DNA of 64,000 bases, taken from Hyphomonadaceae bacterium (GTDB lineage Bacteria > Pseudomonadota > Alphaproteobacteria > Caulobacterales > Aquidulcibacteraceae). The notes under the pieces were generated by a model, which was not told the DNA's origin, ran no database searches, and was given only the letters and a program-made list of their open reading frames with translations. Positions 20,349 to 27,992 of this stretch are shown here, piece after piece (position 1 is the stretch's first letter; each line of letters begins with the position of its first letter). The stretch covers positions 248,001-312,000 of the forward strand of contig JALHQO010000002.1 of the NCBI GenBank assembly GCA_022841905.1, written 5' to 3'. The translations under genes were made by a program, and so were the position numbers.

Positions 20349-21289
20349 GCCGTGTCCATGACGATCGCGTCGCCCGCTTCGTCGCGGATCTCGCGGCCGA
20401 GTCGATCGCCGAGGTTTTTGGCTGTTTGTATGGGGTTTTTGCCAAGCGCGACGGTCTCACTTCGCCGCCAGCGTCGTGCGCCGTCCGGCGTCAATGCTTC
20501 GCCGGCAAAGCTCATCTGCGCGCCGCTGATGCGCGCCAAGGCGCCGATCGGCGTACGGCACGAGCCGTCGAGCGCCATTAGAAAAGCTCGCTCAGCTTCG
20601 ATCTCGATGCGTGCATTTGTATCTTCAAAGGCGCTCAGCTTTTGCAGCGTCGATGTATCATCACGGCGCGCCGTGATTGCGAGCGCGCCTTGGCATGCGG
20701 CAGGCGGCATAGCATCCGGATCGACGAGGCTCGCAGCGCGGGCCTCCAATCCGAGCCGCTTCAGGCCCGCGATCGCGAGGTAAGTTGCGTCAGCTTCGCC
20801 CGCTTCGATCTTGCGCAAACGCGTGTCGACATTGCCGCGCAACACCGAGACACGGACATCGCCGCGCGCATGCAGCGTCTGCGCTTGGCGCCGCAAACTC
20901 GCAGTGCCGACATGCGCGCCGACCGGCAAATCGGCGAGCGTCTTGGCGTTCAAGCTCACAAACGCGTCGCGCGGATCTTCGCGCTCGGGGACGCAGGCGA
21001 GAACGATGTCGTCCGGCAATTGCGTCGGCAAATCCTTCAGCGAGTGCACCGCGATATCGATGCGACCATCGCGCAGCGCTTCGTCCAATTCCTTGGTGAA
21101 AAGGCCTTTGCCGCCGGCTTCGATGAGGCGGCCCTCCTGGAGGCGGTCGCCGGTGGTGGTGATGGGGAGGATGGAGATGGTTTCGGGGTCGACGCCCAGG
21201 CGGGCGGCGAGGGCGGCGCGGGCTTGGCCGGTTTGGGCCAGAGAGAGCTTGGAGCCGCGGGCGCCGATGCGGAGAAGGGTCGTGGTCAT
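20345..21289 (-). CDS. hemC: Hydroxymethylbilane synthase (porphobilinogen deaminase)
   Basis: A 314-residue HemC that joins four porphobilinogens on a dipyrromethane cofactor. Motifs: LRIGARGSKLSLAQT, ELDEALRDGRIDIAVHSLKD with the catalytic Asp, VGTASLRRQAQ and LRGNVDTRLRKIE for substrate carboxylates, and LDGSCRTPIGA with the cofactor-bearing Cys. The ATG at 21289 gives the normal start; a TTG/ATG extension to 21346 would run through a terminator hairpin. Confidence 0.97.
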   Translation of the reverse strand: MTTTLLRIGARGSKLSLAQTGQARAALAARLGVDPETISILPITTTGDRLQEGRLIEAGGKGLFTKELDEALRDGRIDIAVHSLKDLPTQLPDDIVLACVPEREDPRDAFVSLNAKTLADLPVGAHVGTASLRRQAQTLHARGDVRVSVLRGNVDTRLRKIEAGEADATYLAIAGLKRLGLEARAASLVDPDAMPPAACQGALAITARRDDTSTLQKLSAFEDTNARIEIEAERAFLMALDGSCRTPIGALARISGAQMSFAGEALTPDGARRWRRSETVALGKNPIQTAKNLGDRLGREIRDEAGDAIVMDTA

Positions 21290-21305
21290 CGCCCCCTCAT
21301 AGCGC

Positions 21306-21332
21306 AAAAGCCCGCCGGGCAGGCGGGCTTTT
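21306..21332 (-). terminator. Rho-independent terminator (works in either direction)
   Basis: AAAAGCCCGCC (21306-21316) and GGCGGGCTTTT (21322-21332) form a perfect 11-bp stem with a 5-nt loop. It is symmetrical, so either strand ends in a T-tract. On the minus strand it lies 80 nt past the 38-residue ORF at 21413-21529 and just before hemC. Confidence 0.85.
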
Positions 21333-21334
21333 GG

Positions 21335-21403
21335 GAACGAAAGCATGTTTCGTTCAGCAGGCTCCTCCGTCGCGCCAAGTGCGGGTAGAACCCGGCGCGA
21401 CGG
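21335..21403 (-). ncRNA. Structured 3' region: two stable hairpins between a small ORF and its terminator
   Basis: CCGTCGCGCC (21367-21376) pairs perfectly over 10 bp with GGCGCGACGG (21394-21403), and GAACGAAA (21335-21342) with TTTCGTTC (21348-21355) over 8 bp. With the terminator at 21306-21332 this makes three hairpins in under 100 nt. It may be a 3' UTR or a small RNA released from it; no known RNA family is recognised. Confidence 0.4.
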
Positions 21404-21412
21404 CGGCAGAGA

Positions 21413-21529
21413 TCAGGCCACGATCCGCGCGGCCGTGAAAATCACAGGCGCCAGCACGGTGGCGACCAGTGCGATCGCGACCACGAGCGACATAGCGCGG
21501 GCGGTGGCAGGCAGGTCTTGTGCAGACAT
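21413..21529 (-). CDS. 38-residue single-pass membrane peptide, copy A
   Basis: A short ORF starting MSAQDLPATARAM and then one hydrophobic helix (about 14-31) and the tail APVIFTAARIVA. A GGGGA lies 9 nt before the ATG. It resembles the ORF at 21762-21878: same length of 38 residues, same layout, and the shared pattern ALVA....AP...TAA...A, about 14 identical positions. It is followed by a structured region and a strong terminator. Function unknown. The similarity of two neighbouring ORFs and their matching terminators is the reason to believe it is a gene. Confidence 0.55.
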   Translation of the reverse strand: MSAQDLPATARAMSLVVAIALVATVLAPVIFTAARIVA

Positions 21530-21680
21530 TAGAACAGTTCCCCAAAGGCGTGATGCTGCGAGTGCGAACATCGTGTGGCGCTGAGATGCGCCTTTGCGAT
21601 CACGGTGTGTAGCCCGGAAAACACGGGGCCAGATATGCAGAAATGGTTGGGCATGATTAATGTCGCCCCGTTAATGCAGA

Positions 21681-21717
21681 CAAAAGACAGGCGCGAGGAC
21701 CGAAGCCTTCGCGCCTG
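21681..21717 (-). terminator. Rho-independent terminator after membrane peptide B
   Basis: Read on the minus strand, CAGGCGCGAAGG and CCTCGCGCCTG form an 11-bp stem with one bulged A and a 7-nt loop, followed by TCTTTTG. It ends the transcript of the small ORF at 21762-21878. Confidence 0.75.
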
Positions 21718-21761
21718 CACAAGAGCCGTTTGCGCGCTGGGAGACGCGCTTTGGCGGAGCT

Positions 21762-21878
21762 TTAGGCGATGACCATGGCGGCGGTTTGCAGGATGGGCGC
21801 GGCGGCGGCGGCGACGAGAGCGGCGGCGGCGGCGACGAACGTGGCCATGATCAGGAATGAGGGGCGGGTGGTGGACAT
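21762..21878 (-). CDS. 38-residue single-pass membrane peptide, copy B
   Basis: A short ORF with a polar start (MSTTRPSF), an alanine-valine rich helix (about 10-27) and the tail APILQTAAMVIA. A GGAG lies six bases before the ATG. It is the likely paralogue of copy A 230 nt away, of identical length. It has its own possible promoter (TTGATC-17 nt-TACACC, 21912-21940) and its own terminator. One TM helix and no other motif; function unknown. It could be a small membrane-complex subunit, a stress peptide or a type I toxin-like peptide. Confidence 0.6.
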   Translation of the reverse strand: MSTTRPSFLIMATFVAAAAALVAAAAAPILQTAAMVIA

Positions 21879-21911
21879 GTGCGGCTCCAGGGCTCGGGCT
21901 TCGATGACCCT

Positions 21912-21940
21912 GGTGTAGCACCACACTTTTCGCTGATCAA
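21912..21940 (-). promoter_or_regulatory. Possible promoter of membrane peptide B
   Basis: On the minus strand TTGATC and TACACC are separated by 17 nt, 34 nt before the ATG at 21878. The match to consensus is moderate. Confidence 0.35.
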
Positions 21941-21954
21941 TGAATAAAATCATT
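21939..21954. promoter_or_regulatory. Inverted repeat, possible TetR operator
   Basis: AATGA-6 nt-TCATT overlaps the possible -35 box of membrane peptide B, just past the end of the tetR gene. The ten bases GATCAATGAA at its left edge (21935-21944) occur again at 22645-22654, at the tetR/gpsA divergent start region. This may mark a common regulator site. Confidence 0.3.
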
Positions 21955-21976
21955 TTCGTTCACTGGCACGGTGGTT

Positions 21977-22615
21977 TTATGTAGCCGCCGCTTCAGTTTG
22001 CCGGACGCCGACGGTGGTGTCGGCGCTCTCGCGCGCATAGAGCCCGTGCATGATGAGGTTGAGCACGCCGTCCAATTCGCGCTCCAGCTTCGGCAAGGTG
22101 AGCTTGGAGAAGAGCTGCGGGATGCCGAACTTCATCGTCGCGGCCTGCATCATTTCCGCCGTGAAGACGTGATTGCCCGGTGCGAACATGCCGGCGCGCT
22201 CGCCGTCTTCCAGCACGGCGCTTAAGAACACGCGCTCGAGCGCCAATTGCTCATTTGAAAACATCGGCCGTTCGCGCGTCAGCACCTGTGCGATCTCGAG
22301 GATTTTATCGTTTTCTTCGAACATAAGGTAGGAATCGCGCATGCGTTTGAAGAAGATTTCGCGGATCCGCTTATCGGCTGGCCAGTCTTTTTTCCGCGCG
22401 ATAGCGGAGAGTTCGGCCTGCTCGGCGGCGTAATGTTTGCGCGCCATGGCCTCGGCGATGTCGATTTTGGCCTCGAAGAAACGGTAGATGTTGCCCGGCG
22501 ACATGTCGCAATCGGCTGCGATCTCGGCCATTGTTGTTTTGCCGTAGCCGTAATGCTTGATGCGGTTGATGGCCGCTTCGAGGATGCGGTCTCGGGTCGC
22601 GTGCTTTTCGTCCAT
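21977..22615 (-). CDS. TetR/AcrR-family transcriptional regulator
   Basis: A 212-residue repressor-type protein. The N-terminal HTH is clear: TRDRILEAAINRIKHYGYGK, TTMAEIAADCDMSPGNIYRF with the recognition helix at about 38-55. The C-terminal ligand domain has no assigned ligand. The start is set at 22615 (MDEKHATRD); a much longer open frame upstream is antisense to gpsA. It is divergent from gpsA with 34 nt between the starts, so it may act there, on the small ORFs downstream, or both. Confidence 0.9.
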   Translation of the reverse strand: MDEKHATRDRILEAAINRIKHYGYGKTTMAEIAADCDMSPGNIYRFFEAKIDIAEAMARKHYAAEQAELSAIARKKDWPADKRIREIFFKRMRDSYLMFEENDKILEIAQVLTRERPMFSNEQLALERVFLSAVLEDGERAGMFAPGNHVFTAEMMQAATMKFGIPQLFSKLTLPKLERELDGVLNLIMHGLYARESADTTVGVRQTEAAAT

Positions 22616-22649
22616 CCCTACAGGATAGCGGGTTTTGGCTGAACGATCA

Positions 22650-23675
22650 ATGAAGCATTCAGAGTCGGACGCCAGCGGCGGCTTCCGCAGAGTCGCCGTC
22701 CTGGGTGGGGGCGCTTGGGGGACCGCCTTGGCGCAGGTCGCGGCGGCCGCCGGCCACAAGGTCACGCTCTGGGCTCGCGAGGCTGAGGTGGTCGATGGCG
22801 TGAACCGCGCCCATGAAAACCCGCTCTTTCTGCCGGGCGTCACGCTCCACGCCAATGTCGGCGCGACCGGATCGATTGAAGAGGCGGCCGAAGCCGAGCT
22901 GATCCTGGCGGTGCCGCCGGCCCAGCACATGCGGGCGGTGCTGCGCAGCCTGCGGCCGCACTTGAAGCCTGGCGCGCCGCTCGTGCTGTGCGCCAAGGGC
23001 GTCGAGCGCGGCTCGCTGGCTTTGATGACGGACGTGCTGGCCGAGGAGATCCCGGACGTGATCCCCGCTGTGCTCTCCGGCCCCGGCTTCGCCAAGGACG
23101 TGGCGCGCGGCTTGCCGACGGCGACGACGATCGCCAGTCCGGATGCGGCGTTCGCCCAGCGCATCGTGGCCGCCCTCGGCCTGCCGACCTTCCGCCCGTA
23201 CGTGGCCGACGATCTCGTCGGCGCCGAGATTGGCGGGGCGGTAAAGAATGTGATCGCGGTGGCTTGCGGCGTCGCCGAAGGGCGCAAGCTGGGCGATGGC
23301 GCGCGCGCTGCTTTGATCACGCGCGGCTTTGCCGAGCTGACGCGGCTGGGCCTCGCGATGGGCGCCAAAGCGGAGACGCTTTCGGGTTTGTGCGGGCTAG
23401 GCGATCTGGTGCTGACCTGCTGCTCGATGACCTCGCGCAACACCTCGCTTGGCGCAGCGCTTGGCGAAGGGCGCGCGTTGAAAGATGTGTTGGCGGAGCG
23501 GCGTTCGGTGGCCGAAGGCGCCGAGAGCGCGCCGGCGGTTGTAGCACTGGCGAAGAAGCACGGCGTCGAAATGCCGATCTGCGAAGCGGTTGACGCGATC
23601 GTGGCCGAGCGCATCGGCATCGATGAAGCGATTGTGGCGTTGCTGTCGCGACCGTTCAAAGCGGAGCGCGCGTGA
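22650..23675 (+). CDS. gpsA: Glycerol-3-phosphate dehydrogenase [NAD(P)+]
   Basis: A 341-residue GpsA, which reduces dihydroxyacetone phosphate to sn-glycerol-3-phosphate for phospholipids. The Rossmann start [21 protein letters not shown] binds NAD(P), [18 protein letters not shown] follows, [20 protein letters not shown] supplies the catalytic Lys and [16 protein letters not shown] the substrate site. Start ATG 22650 is preferred over an in-frame TTG at 22635. Its stop overlaps the next gene (GTGA). Confidence 0.96.
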   Translation: MKHSESDASGGFRRVAVLGGGAWGTALAQVAAAAGHKVTLWAREAEVVDGVNRAHENPLFLPGVTLHANVGATGSIEEAAEAELILAVPPAQHMRAVLRSLRPHLKPGAPLVLCAKGVERGSLALMTDVLAEEIPDVIPAVLSGPGFAKDVARGLPTATTIASPDAAFAQRIVAALGLPTFRPYVADDLVGAEIGGAVKNVIAVACGVAEGRKLGDGARAALITRGFAELTRLGLAMGAKAETLSGLCGLGDLVLTCCSMTSRNTSLGAALGEGRALKDVLAERRSVAEGAESAPAVVALAKKHGVEMPICEAVDAIVAERIGIDEAIVALLSRPFKAERA

Positions 23676-23998
23676 GTCCGGGCCAAGCTCTGATGCGCGT
23701 CGATGAACTCGCCGATTCCAGCGCGGTCGTTGTTTATCTCGATCAATACGCGTCGCTGATTGTGACGCGGCGCGGCGACGCGATCGCGGCGTTCCGCAAC
23801 AAATGCCCACACGCCGGCTATCCGCTGCAACACGCCGATGGGCGCGTGGTGGTGCAAGAGGGGCGTTACATGGTGTGCAGTGCGCATGGGGCGAGCTTCG
23901 GTTTGATGGACGGGGCCTGCGCGGGCGGGCCGTGCAATGGCGACGGGCTGGAGCGTGTTGCTGTTGTGGTGCGCGATGGCGTGGTTTGCGTGGCGTGA
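23672..23998 (+). CDS. Rieske [2Fe-2S] ferredoxin-like protein
   Basis: A 108-residue soluble Rieske protein. The cluster ligands are C45 and H47 in CPHAGYPL and C69 and H72 in CSAHGASF. There is no TM helix, so this is a small soluble electron carrier or a dioxygenase-type ferredoxin rather than a bc1 subunit. The GTG at 23672 overlaps the gpsA stop by 4 nt; an ATG at 23693 (MRVDELADS) is the alternative. No oxygenase gene is adjacent. Confidence 0.88.
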   Translation: MSPGQALMRVDELADSSAVVVYLDQYASLIVTRRGDAIAAFRNKCPHAGYPLQHADGRVVVQEGRYMVCSAHGASFGLMDGACAGGPCNGDGLERVAVVVRDGVVCVA

Positions 23999-24017
23999 GC
24001 GAACTTTCTCTCTAGTT

Positions 24018-24123
24018 CGTCATTCCGGGGCAACGCGGCACGCGTTGAACCCGGAACCTAGGGGCCAATGACGTGCTGGTAGCCCCTGGGTTCCGGATCG
24101 CGCTCCGCGCGTCCGGAATGACG
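24018..24123. repeat. Intergenic palindromic element with nested inverted repeats
   Basis: Outer arms CGTCATTCCGG (24018-24028) and CCGGAATGACG (24113-24123) are perfect. Inner arms of 15 bp (24051-24065 and 24082-24096) match with one mismatch. The look, CGTCATTCCGGGG...GAACCCGGAACC, is that of the dispersed palindromic elements common between genes in alphaproteobacteria. Copy number cannot be judged from one window. Confidence 0.75.
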
Positions 24124-24584
24124 GTGTTTTGGTTTTCAACTTCCAATGCCCAAACGGAGGGCGGAGACGCGAGGATCACGTCTAAGGCAGTTACAGTATG
24201 CGCTGCTTGCGCAGCGCCGGACGCTTTCGCTCGCGTCTCCGTGATCTGCTTCATCGGCCCGGTCGCGGGAATGTTTCACTCCAGGAGGCGGGTCTGGCGG
24301 CGGCGTGCGGGTTCGCGCTGTTCGGCGCGAATCCCCGGTCCGTGCTCCACGCGGTTATAACTCCGCGGGCTTCTGCGGCCGCTGCGATACGAAACACCAA
24401 AACGTCCAAGGGGTCTGTCCGTCTGATGCCTCGCCTTCTCTTGCGAGAAGCACCGGCGCATCACGCTCGATCACACCATCTCCGCGTTGGCTGAACAGGG
24501 ATCCAACTGCCCTCCTGCGAAGATGATGGAGGCAGTATCGCACGAGACGAGGCCGGTCGGATTGGCGACGATCTATCCCCGTAA
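24124..24584. other. Gene-poor stretch with minor inverted repeats
   Basis: No credible gene was seen. GGAGACGCGAG (24163-24173) and CTCGCGTCTCC (24230-24240) form an 11-bp inverted repeat enclosing GCGCTG/CAGCGC. Short open frames on both strands have no RBS, no recognisable product and mutually overlap. It may be decayed mobile or coding DNA. Confidence 0.5.
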
Positions 24585-24689
24585 AATCTGGACCGCCGGC
24601 GCCCTCGCCGGCATGGCGCTGCTGCTACCGACAAGCACCGGCGCTTGATCGATCGATCGCAGCCGGCGAGGGCGCCGGCGGTCCAGATT
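24585..24689. repeat. Perfect 28-bp inverted repeat around a 49-nt centre
   Basis: Bases 24585-24612 are the exact reverse complement of 24662-24689; the arm reads AATCTGGACCGCCGGCG and on to CTCGCCGGC. Perfect identity over 28 bp suggests recent spread or strong selection for the hairpin. It could be a miniature palindromic mobile element of the REP/RAYT kind. It sits just past the stop of the DUF2167 gene on the minus strand. Confidence 0.8.
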
Positions 24690-24717
24690 GACGGCGCGCC
24701 TTCGTCGTACTTCGGCG

Positions 24718-25665
24718 CTAAGCTTCATCCTCATTATCGCGGCGGCGGCGCATCATGAGGAAGCCGGCGATGGCCAGCAGGATGACGCCGAGGGCTACCC
24801 ACGGAAACCAGCCGGCTAAGCCGCCGAATGCGGTTTGGCCGGTGCCGCCAGCGGGATCGGCGATGGCTTGCGGTTCGGTGGAGGCGGCGAGGCCGGTGAC
24901 GAGGCCGGGCACTGAGTAGGCGCTGACGGTGTCGTTCGCCGGTTGGAAATCGGCGTGGCGTTCGCCTTCGGTGAAGCTCAGCATGCCGGCGATCTCAGCG
25001 GCGGCGGCGGTGATTTCCGGCGCTTGGTCGGCGGTGCCGATCGAAGTGAGGCCGGCGACGCCGTTGCGGCCCAGCTCTTTCAACTCGTAGCGATAATCTT
25101 TGCCTTGCGAGCCTGGCGCCAAAATGCGCTCCGCCCATGCGAGCGACGGATCTTCAGCGGTGAAGGCGGGCGGCGTGGCGAAGCCTTCGAACACGCGGTT
25201 CTGTTGTTCGCGCGCGGCGCGCACGTCGGCTTCGAAGCTTGCATCGCTGAGGCCGGATGCGGTTTCGGGCTGCACGTAACCGATGGCGTCATAGGAGATG
25301 ACGGTGGCCCAGGTGTCGGGCGCGTTGATGTCGGCGTCGGCGCGGGCGACCATGCCGTAGATCGCGCCCGGCGGCACGGCGGCGTTGTTGCGGCTCAAAT
25401 AGGCGCGCGCTTCCGGCTCGCCATAGAAGCGATAGCCTTGCGGCACGTTGATAGTGAGCGCGTCGCCGAGCGGGATGATGCCGGTGCGGCCTTCGGCGGC
25501 GGCGGGTTGTGCGACAGGGTCTGGCGCGGGCGCTGGTTGTGCTGGCGTTGTGACCGGCGGGGCGGCGACATCAGGGCCGCCGTCGCCGGGGCCGTCGGCG
25601 AAAGCCGGCGCGCAGAATAAAACCAAAGCGGCGGCGGTCAGTGCGTGCGTCAGATTCTTGCGCAT
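24718..25665 (-). CDS. DUF2167 membrane-anchored secreted protein
   Basis: A 315-residue protein with a signal peptide (MRKNLTHALTAAALVLFCAP then AFA), a Pro/Ala-rich linker, the DUF2167 domain (VPQGYRFYGEPEARAYL; GAIYGMVARADADINAPDTW; VISYDAIGYV) and one C-terminal TM helix (WVALGVILLAIAGFLMM) followed by RRRR. The domain thus faces the periplasm. Start ATG 25665 is chosen for the signal peptide and the GGGAGA before it. The family has no established function. Confidence 0.85.
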   Translation of the reverse strand: MRKNLTHALTAAALVLFCAPAFADGPGDGGPDVAAPPVTTPAQPAPAPDPVAQPAAAEGRTGIIPLGDALTINVPQGYRFYGEPEARAYLSRNNAAVPPGAIYGMVARADADINAPDTWATVISYDAIGYVQPETASGLSDASFEADVRAAREQQNRVFEGFATPPAFTAEDPSLAWAERILAPGSQGKDYRYELKELGRNGVAGLTSIGTADQAPEITAAAAEIAGMLSFTEGERHADFQPANDTVSAYSVPGLVTGLAASTEPQAIADPAGGTGQTAFGGLAGWFPWVALGVILLAIAGFLMMRRRRDNEDEA

Positions 25666-25720
25666 GAATGAGTCTCCCGAGTCGCACGCTTTAGCGAGTT
25701 TAACCGGGTTTGTCGCGCGT

Positions 25721-26614
25721 TCAGGCCGCGCAGGCGGCGCGAAGTTCCGCGGCGGCGCCAGCCATGGCTTCGCGGATGGCGGCGCGCCATTCATTCATGT
25801 TTGCAGCGCTTTGCGCAGCCGGCGGGTAAGTGACGGCGCGCGAGGAACTCACAACCCCGCCCTCTAAACCTCTCGGTGTTTTCACAAAACCTGAGACGGC
25901 GTCGGCGGCGGAGGCGCCTTGCGCGCCGTAACCGGGAACCAGGAACAGCGAATGTGGAAGCGCGTCGCGGAGCATGCGCGCTTCTTCCGGGTAGGTAGCG
26001 CCGGCGACGGCCATGAGGCCGGACCAGCCGGATGCGCCCTGTAAGCGCGCTTGTTGCGGCGAGAGCATTTCCGCCACGCGCCGCCACACCGGCGCGCCGC
26101 CGACCTGCAAATCCTGCACGTCGCCCGCGCCGGGATTGGAGGTGCGCACGAGGATGGCGACGCCCTTGGCGTTGGCTTGCGCCGTCGCGATGAATGGCTC
26201 CAGCGTGTCGAGGCCCAGATATGGATTGATAGTGACGCAATCGGCGTCGAAGCCGGGCGAGGGCCCGAGCGTGGCACGTGCATATCCCTCAGCTGTTGTG
26301 CCGATGTCGCCGCGTTTGGCGTCGAGGATGACGATAAGGCCTGCTGCGCGGGCCTGTTCGGTGATCAGACGTGCGGTCGCGTAACCCATTTCGCCGAACT
26401 GTTCGAAGAGCCCCAGCTGCGGCTTCACCACGCCGCTGTGCTCGCGCGCGAGGTCGATGATCGAAGCAGAGAATTTGAGCACGGCGGAAGTGTCTTCGCG
26501 CGCATTGCCGAACAGCGCGGCGGGGATTTTATCCACGAACGGATCGATGCCGATGCAGAGCGGCGTGTTTTTCGTGCGCACCGCGTCGATGAGGCGATCG
26601 GCGAAGAAGCTCAT
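25721..26614 (-). CDS. pyrF: Orotidine 5'-phosphate decarboxylase
   Basis: A 297-residue PyrF of the longer (type 2) subfamily, catalysing the last step to UMP. The catalytic DxKxxD array is LDAKRGDIGTTAEGYA; LCIGIDPFVDKIP is the substrate-binding start and VVSSSRAVTYPP lies in the phosphate-binding region. The start overlaps the end of the protease gene by 4 nt. Other pyr genes are not nearby. Confidence 0.95.
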   Translation of the reverse strand: MSFFADRLIDAVRTKNTPLCIGIDPFVDKIPAALFGNAREDTSAVLKFSASIIDLAREHSGVVKPQLGLFEQFGEMGYATARLITEQARAAGLIVILDAKRGDIGTTAEGYARATLGPSPGFDADCVTINPYLGLDTLEPFIATAQANAKGVAILVRTSNPGAGDVQDLQVGGAPVWRRVAEMLSPQQARLQGASGWSGLMAVAGATYPEEARMLRDALPHSLFLVPGYGAQGASAADAVSGFVKTPRGLEGGVVSSSRAVTYPPAAQSAANMNEWRAAIREAMAGAAAELRAACAA

Positions 26615-27444
26615 GGCGCCTCGGCCGCGACGCAGACGACTTGCGCGACCGCGAGTTCGCGGCGGAGATCGTCGGAGGTTTGGCCGTAATTGTCGGCGGT
26701 GAGGCGTGGCGACGGGCTGCCTTGCGCGGTGACTTGCTCGACGCGCAGCAAGCGCAGGATCGAGGAGGGCGCGGCGGTATAGATGCGGCCGCGGCGCGCG
26801 GATTCGGCGACGGTTACGCCGATCACTTGGCCGTTGGCGGCGATGGCGGGGCCGCCACTTATGCCGGCGAGCGAGCCGCGCAGGCCGCCAGTGCGGCCCA
26901 GTTCGGCCCAAGCCAGCACCGGTTCTTCAAGCCGGTAGCGCCCAGTGGCGACGAGCGTCTCGCGGCCGATCAAGCGCGAATAGGCTTCGCCCGGCCGGCC
27001 TTGCGGGAAGCCCACATGAAACGCGCGTTGGCCGACTTGGAAGCGGCGCTCGGAGGTGTCGAGTGCGAGCGCGGTCGGCGCGCGATCGGTTTTCAGCAAA
27101 GCGAGATCGGCGAACAGCGCCACCTTCACTTCAAGCACCGGCGTCGCTGCGCCGTGACCCACGATCAGGCCGACGCGGTCGCATGCGTCTACGACGTGGC
27201 GGGCGGTGATCCACCAGCCTTCTTCGGAAATCGCAAACGCACTGCCCAGGCCCGATGCAACGGGACCGACCTCGACCAGTACTTCCGGATCGTAGATCGA
27301 TGGCGGCGGCAGGAAGGCGCCGACTTCCGCTGAGTCCGGCAGCGCCTCGGGCGCATCGGCGCGCTGATCGACGCGAAACAGGACGAACACCACCGCCGCA
27401 ATGACGATGATGTACAAAAGCCAATCCGGGATGAGCCGGATCAT
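26611..27444 (-). CDS. Membrane-anchored trypsin-like serine protease
   Basis: A 277-residue protein with one N-terminal TM helix (about 7-24) and a chymotrypsin-fold protease in the periplasm. The triad is H83 in WWITARHVVDAC, D113 in ALFADLALLKTD and S196 in LAGISGGPAIA. There is no PDZ domain, unlike DegP/DegS. It overlaps pyrF by 4 nt and starts 3 nt after DUF350, so the three genes probably share a transcript. Substrate unknown. Confidence 0.85.
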   Translation of the reverse strand: MIRLIPDWLLYIIVIAAVVFVLFRVDQRADAPEALPDSAEVGAFLPPPSIYDPEVLVEVGPVASGLGSAFAISEEGWWITARHVVDACDRVGLIVGHGAATPVLEVKVALFADLALLKTDRAPTALALDTSERRFQVGQRAFHVGFPQGRPGEAYSRLIGRETLVATGRYRLEEPVLAWAELGRTGGLRGSLAGISGGPAIAANGQVIGVTVAESARRGRIYTAAPSSILRLLRVEQVTAQGSPSPRLTADNYGQTSDDLRRELAVAQVVCVAAEAP

Positions 27445-27447
27445 CCG

Positions 27448-27894
27448 TTACCCCGCCCGATAAACGGACATGCTCGGATCGGCGAGCGCTCCGGAGATGA
27501 TGAGCGCCAGACCAATCTTCACGCTCATCAGAAACACGGCGGCGGCGACATCGCCTTCAGCGATGCGGCGCGGCAGGCCACGCAGGAACATGTCGGCGAA
27601 GCGAAACGCCAGCAATTGCAGAAGCAGCGTGACGACGCCCCAGATCAGCAGGTCCCAGAGCCCGAAGGCGTAAGCCAGGCACGATCCCAGCGGGATGGCC
27701 AAGCCGACGACGACGCCGGCGAAGGCGAGCGCCGCTGATGGGTTGCCGGCGCGGATCAGCGCCAGTTCTTTGTGCGGCGTCATGATCACGTAGATGATCA
27801 AGGAGGCAACGAAGAGTCCGAGTGCTACACCCAGTTGCAGGATGAAGTCGGGGAAGCCGGACACAAACGCACTGAGTGGCGCAGTGAAATCCAT
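27448..27894 (-). CDS. DUF350 membrane protein
   Basis: A 148-residue integral membrane protein with four hydrophobic segments (about 15-38, 52-72, 78-97 and 117-138). The pattern around NPSAALAFAGVVVGLAIPLG and LLIWGVVTLLLQLLAFRFAD is that of DUF350 (YjfL-like). Function not established. First of three closely packed minus-strand genes with the protease and pyrF. Confidence 0.82.
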   Translation of the reverse strand: MDFTAPLSAFVSGFPDFILQLGVALGLFVASLIIYVIMTPHKELALIRAGNPSAALAFAGVVVGLAIPLGSCLAYAFGLWDLLIWGVVTLLLQLLAFRFADMFLRGLPRRIAEGDVAAAVFLMSVKIGLALIISGALADPSMSVYRAG

Positions 27895-27992
27895 GGGGTA
27901 GGTGTCCCTCCTGGGCCGCAGCGCGGCTATATGAGGCTTGCGCTAGCGGTTCCAGGCCCCAGGCGCAAGACAACGGCCAAGAAGGGAAGCAG

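Noticed and set aside
22616-23887. N-terminal extension of the tetR frame across gpsA
   Set aside because: The added part is antisense to gpsA; the TetR HTH begins right after ATG 22615.
24190-24543. Several short open frames in the gene-poor stretch
   Set aside because: They overlap each other on both strands, lack RBSs and match nothing known.
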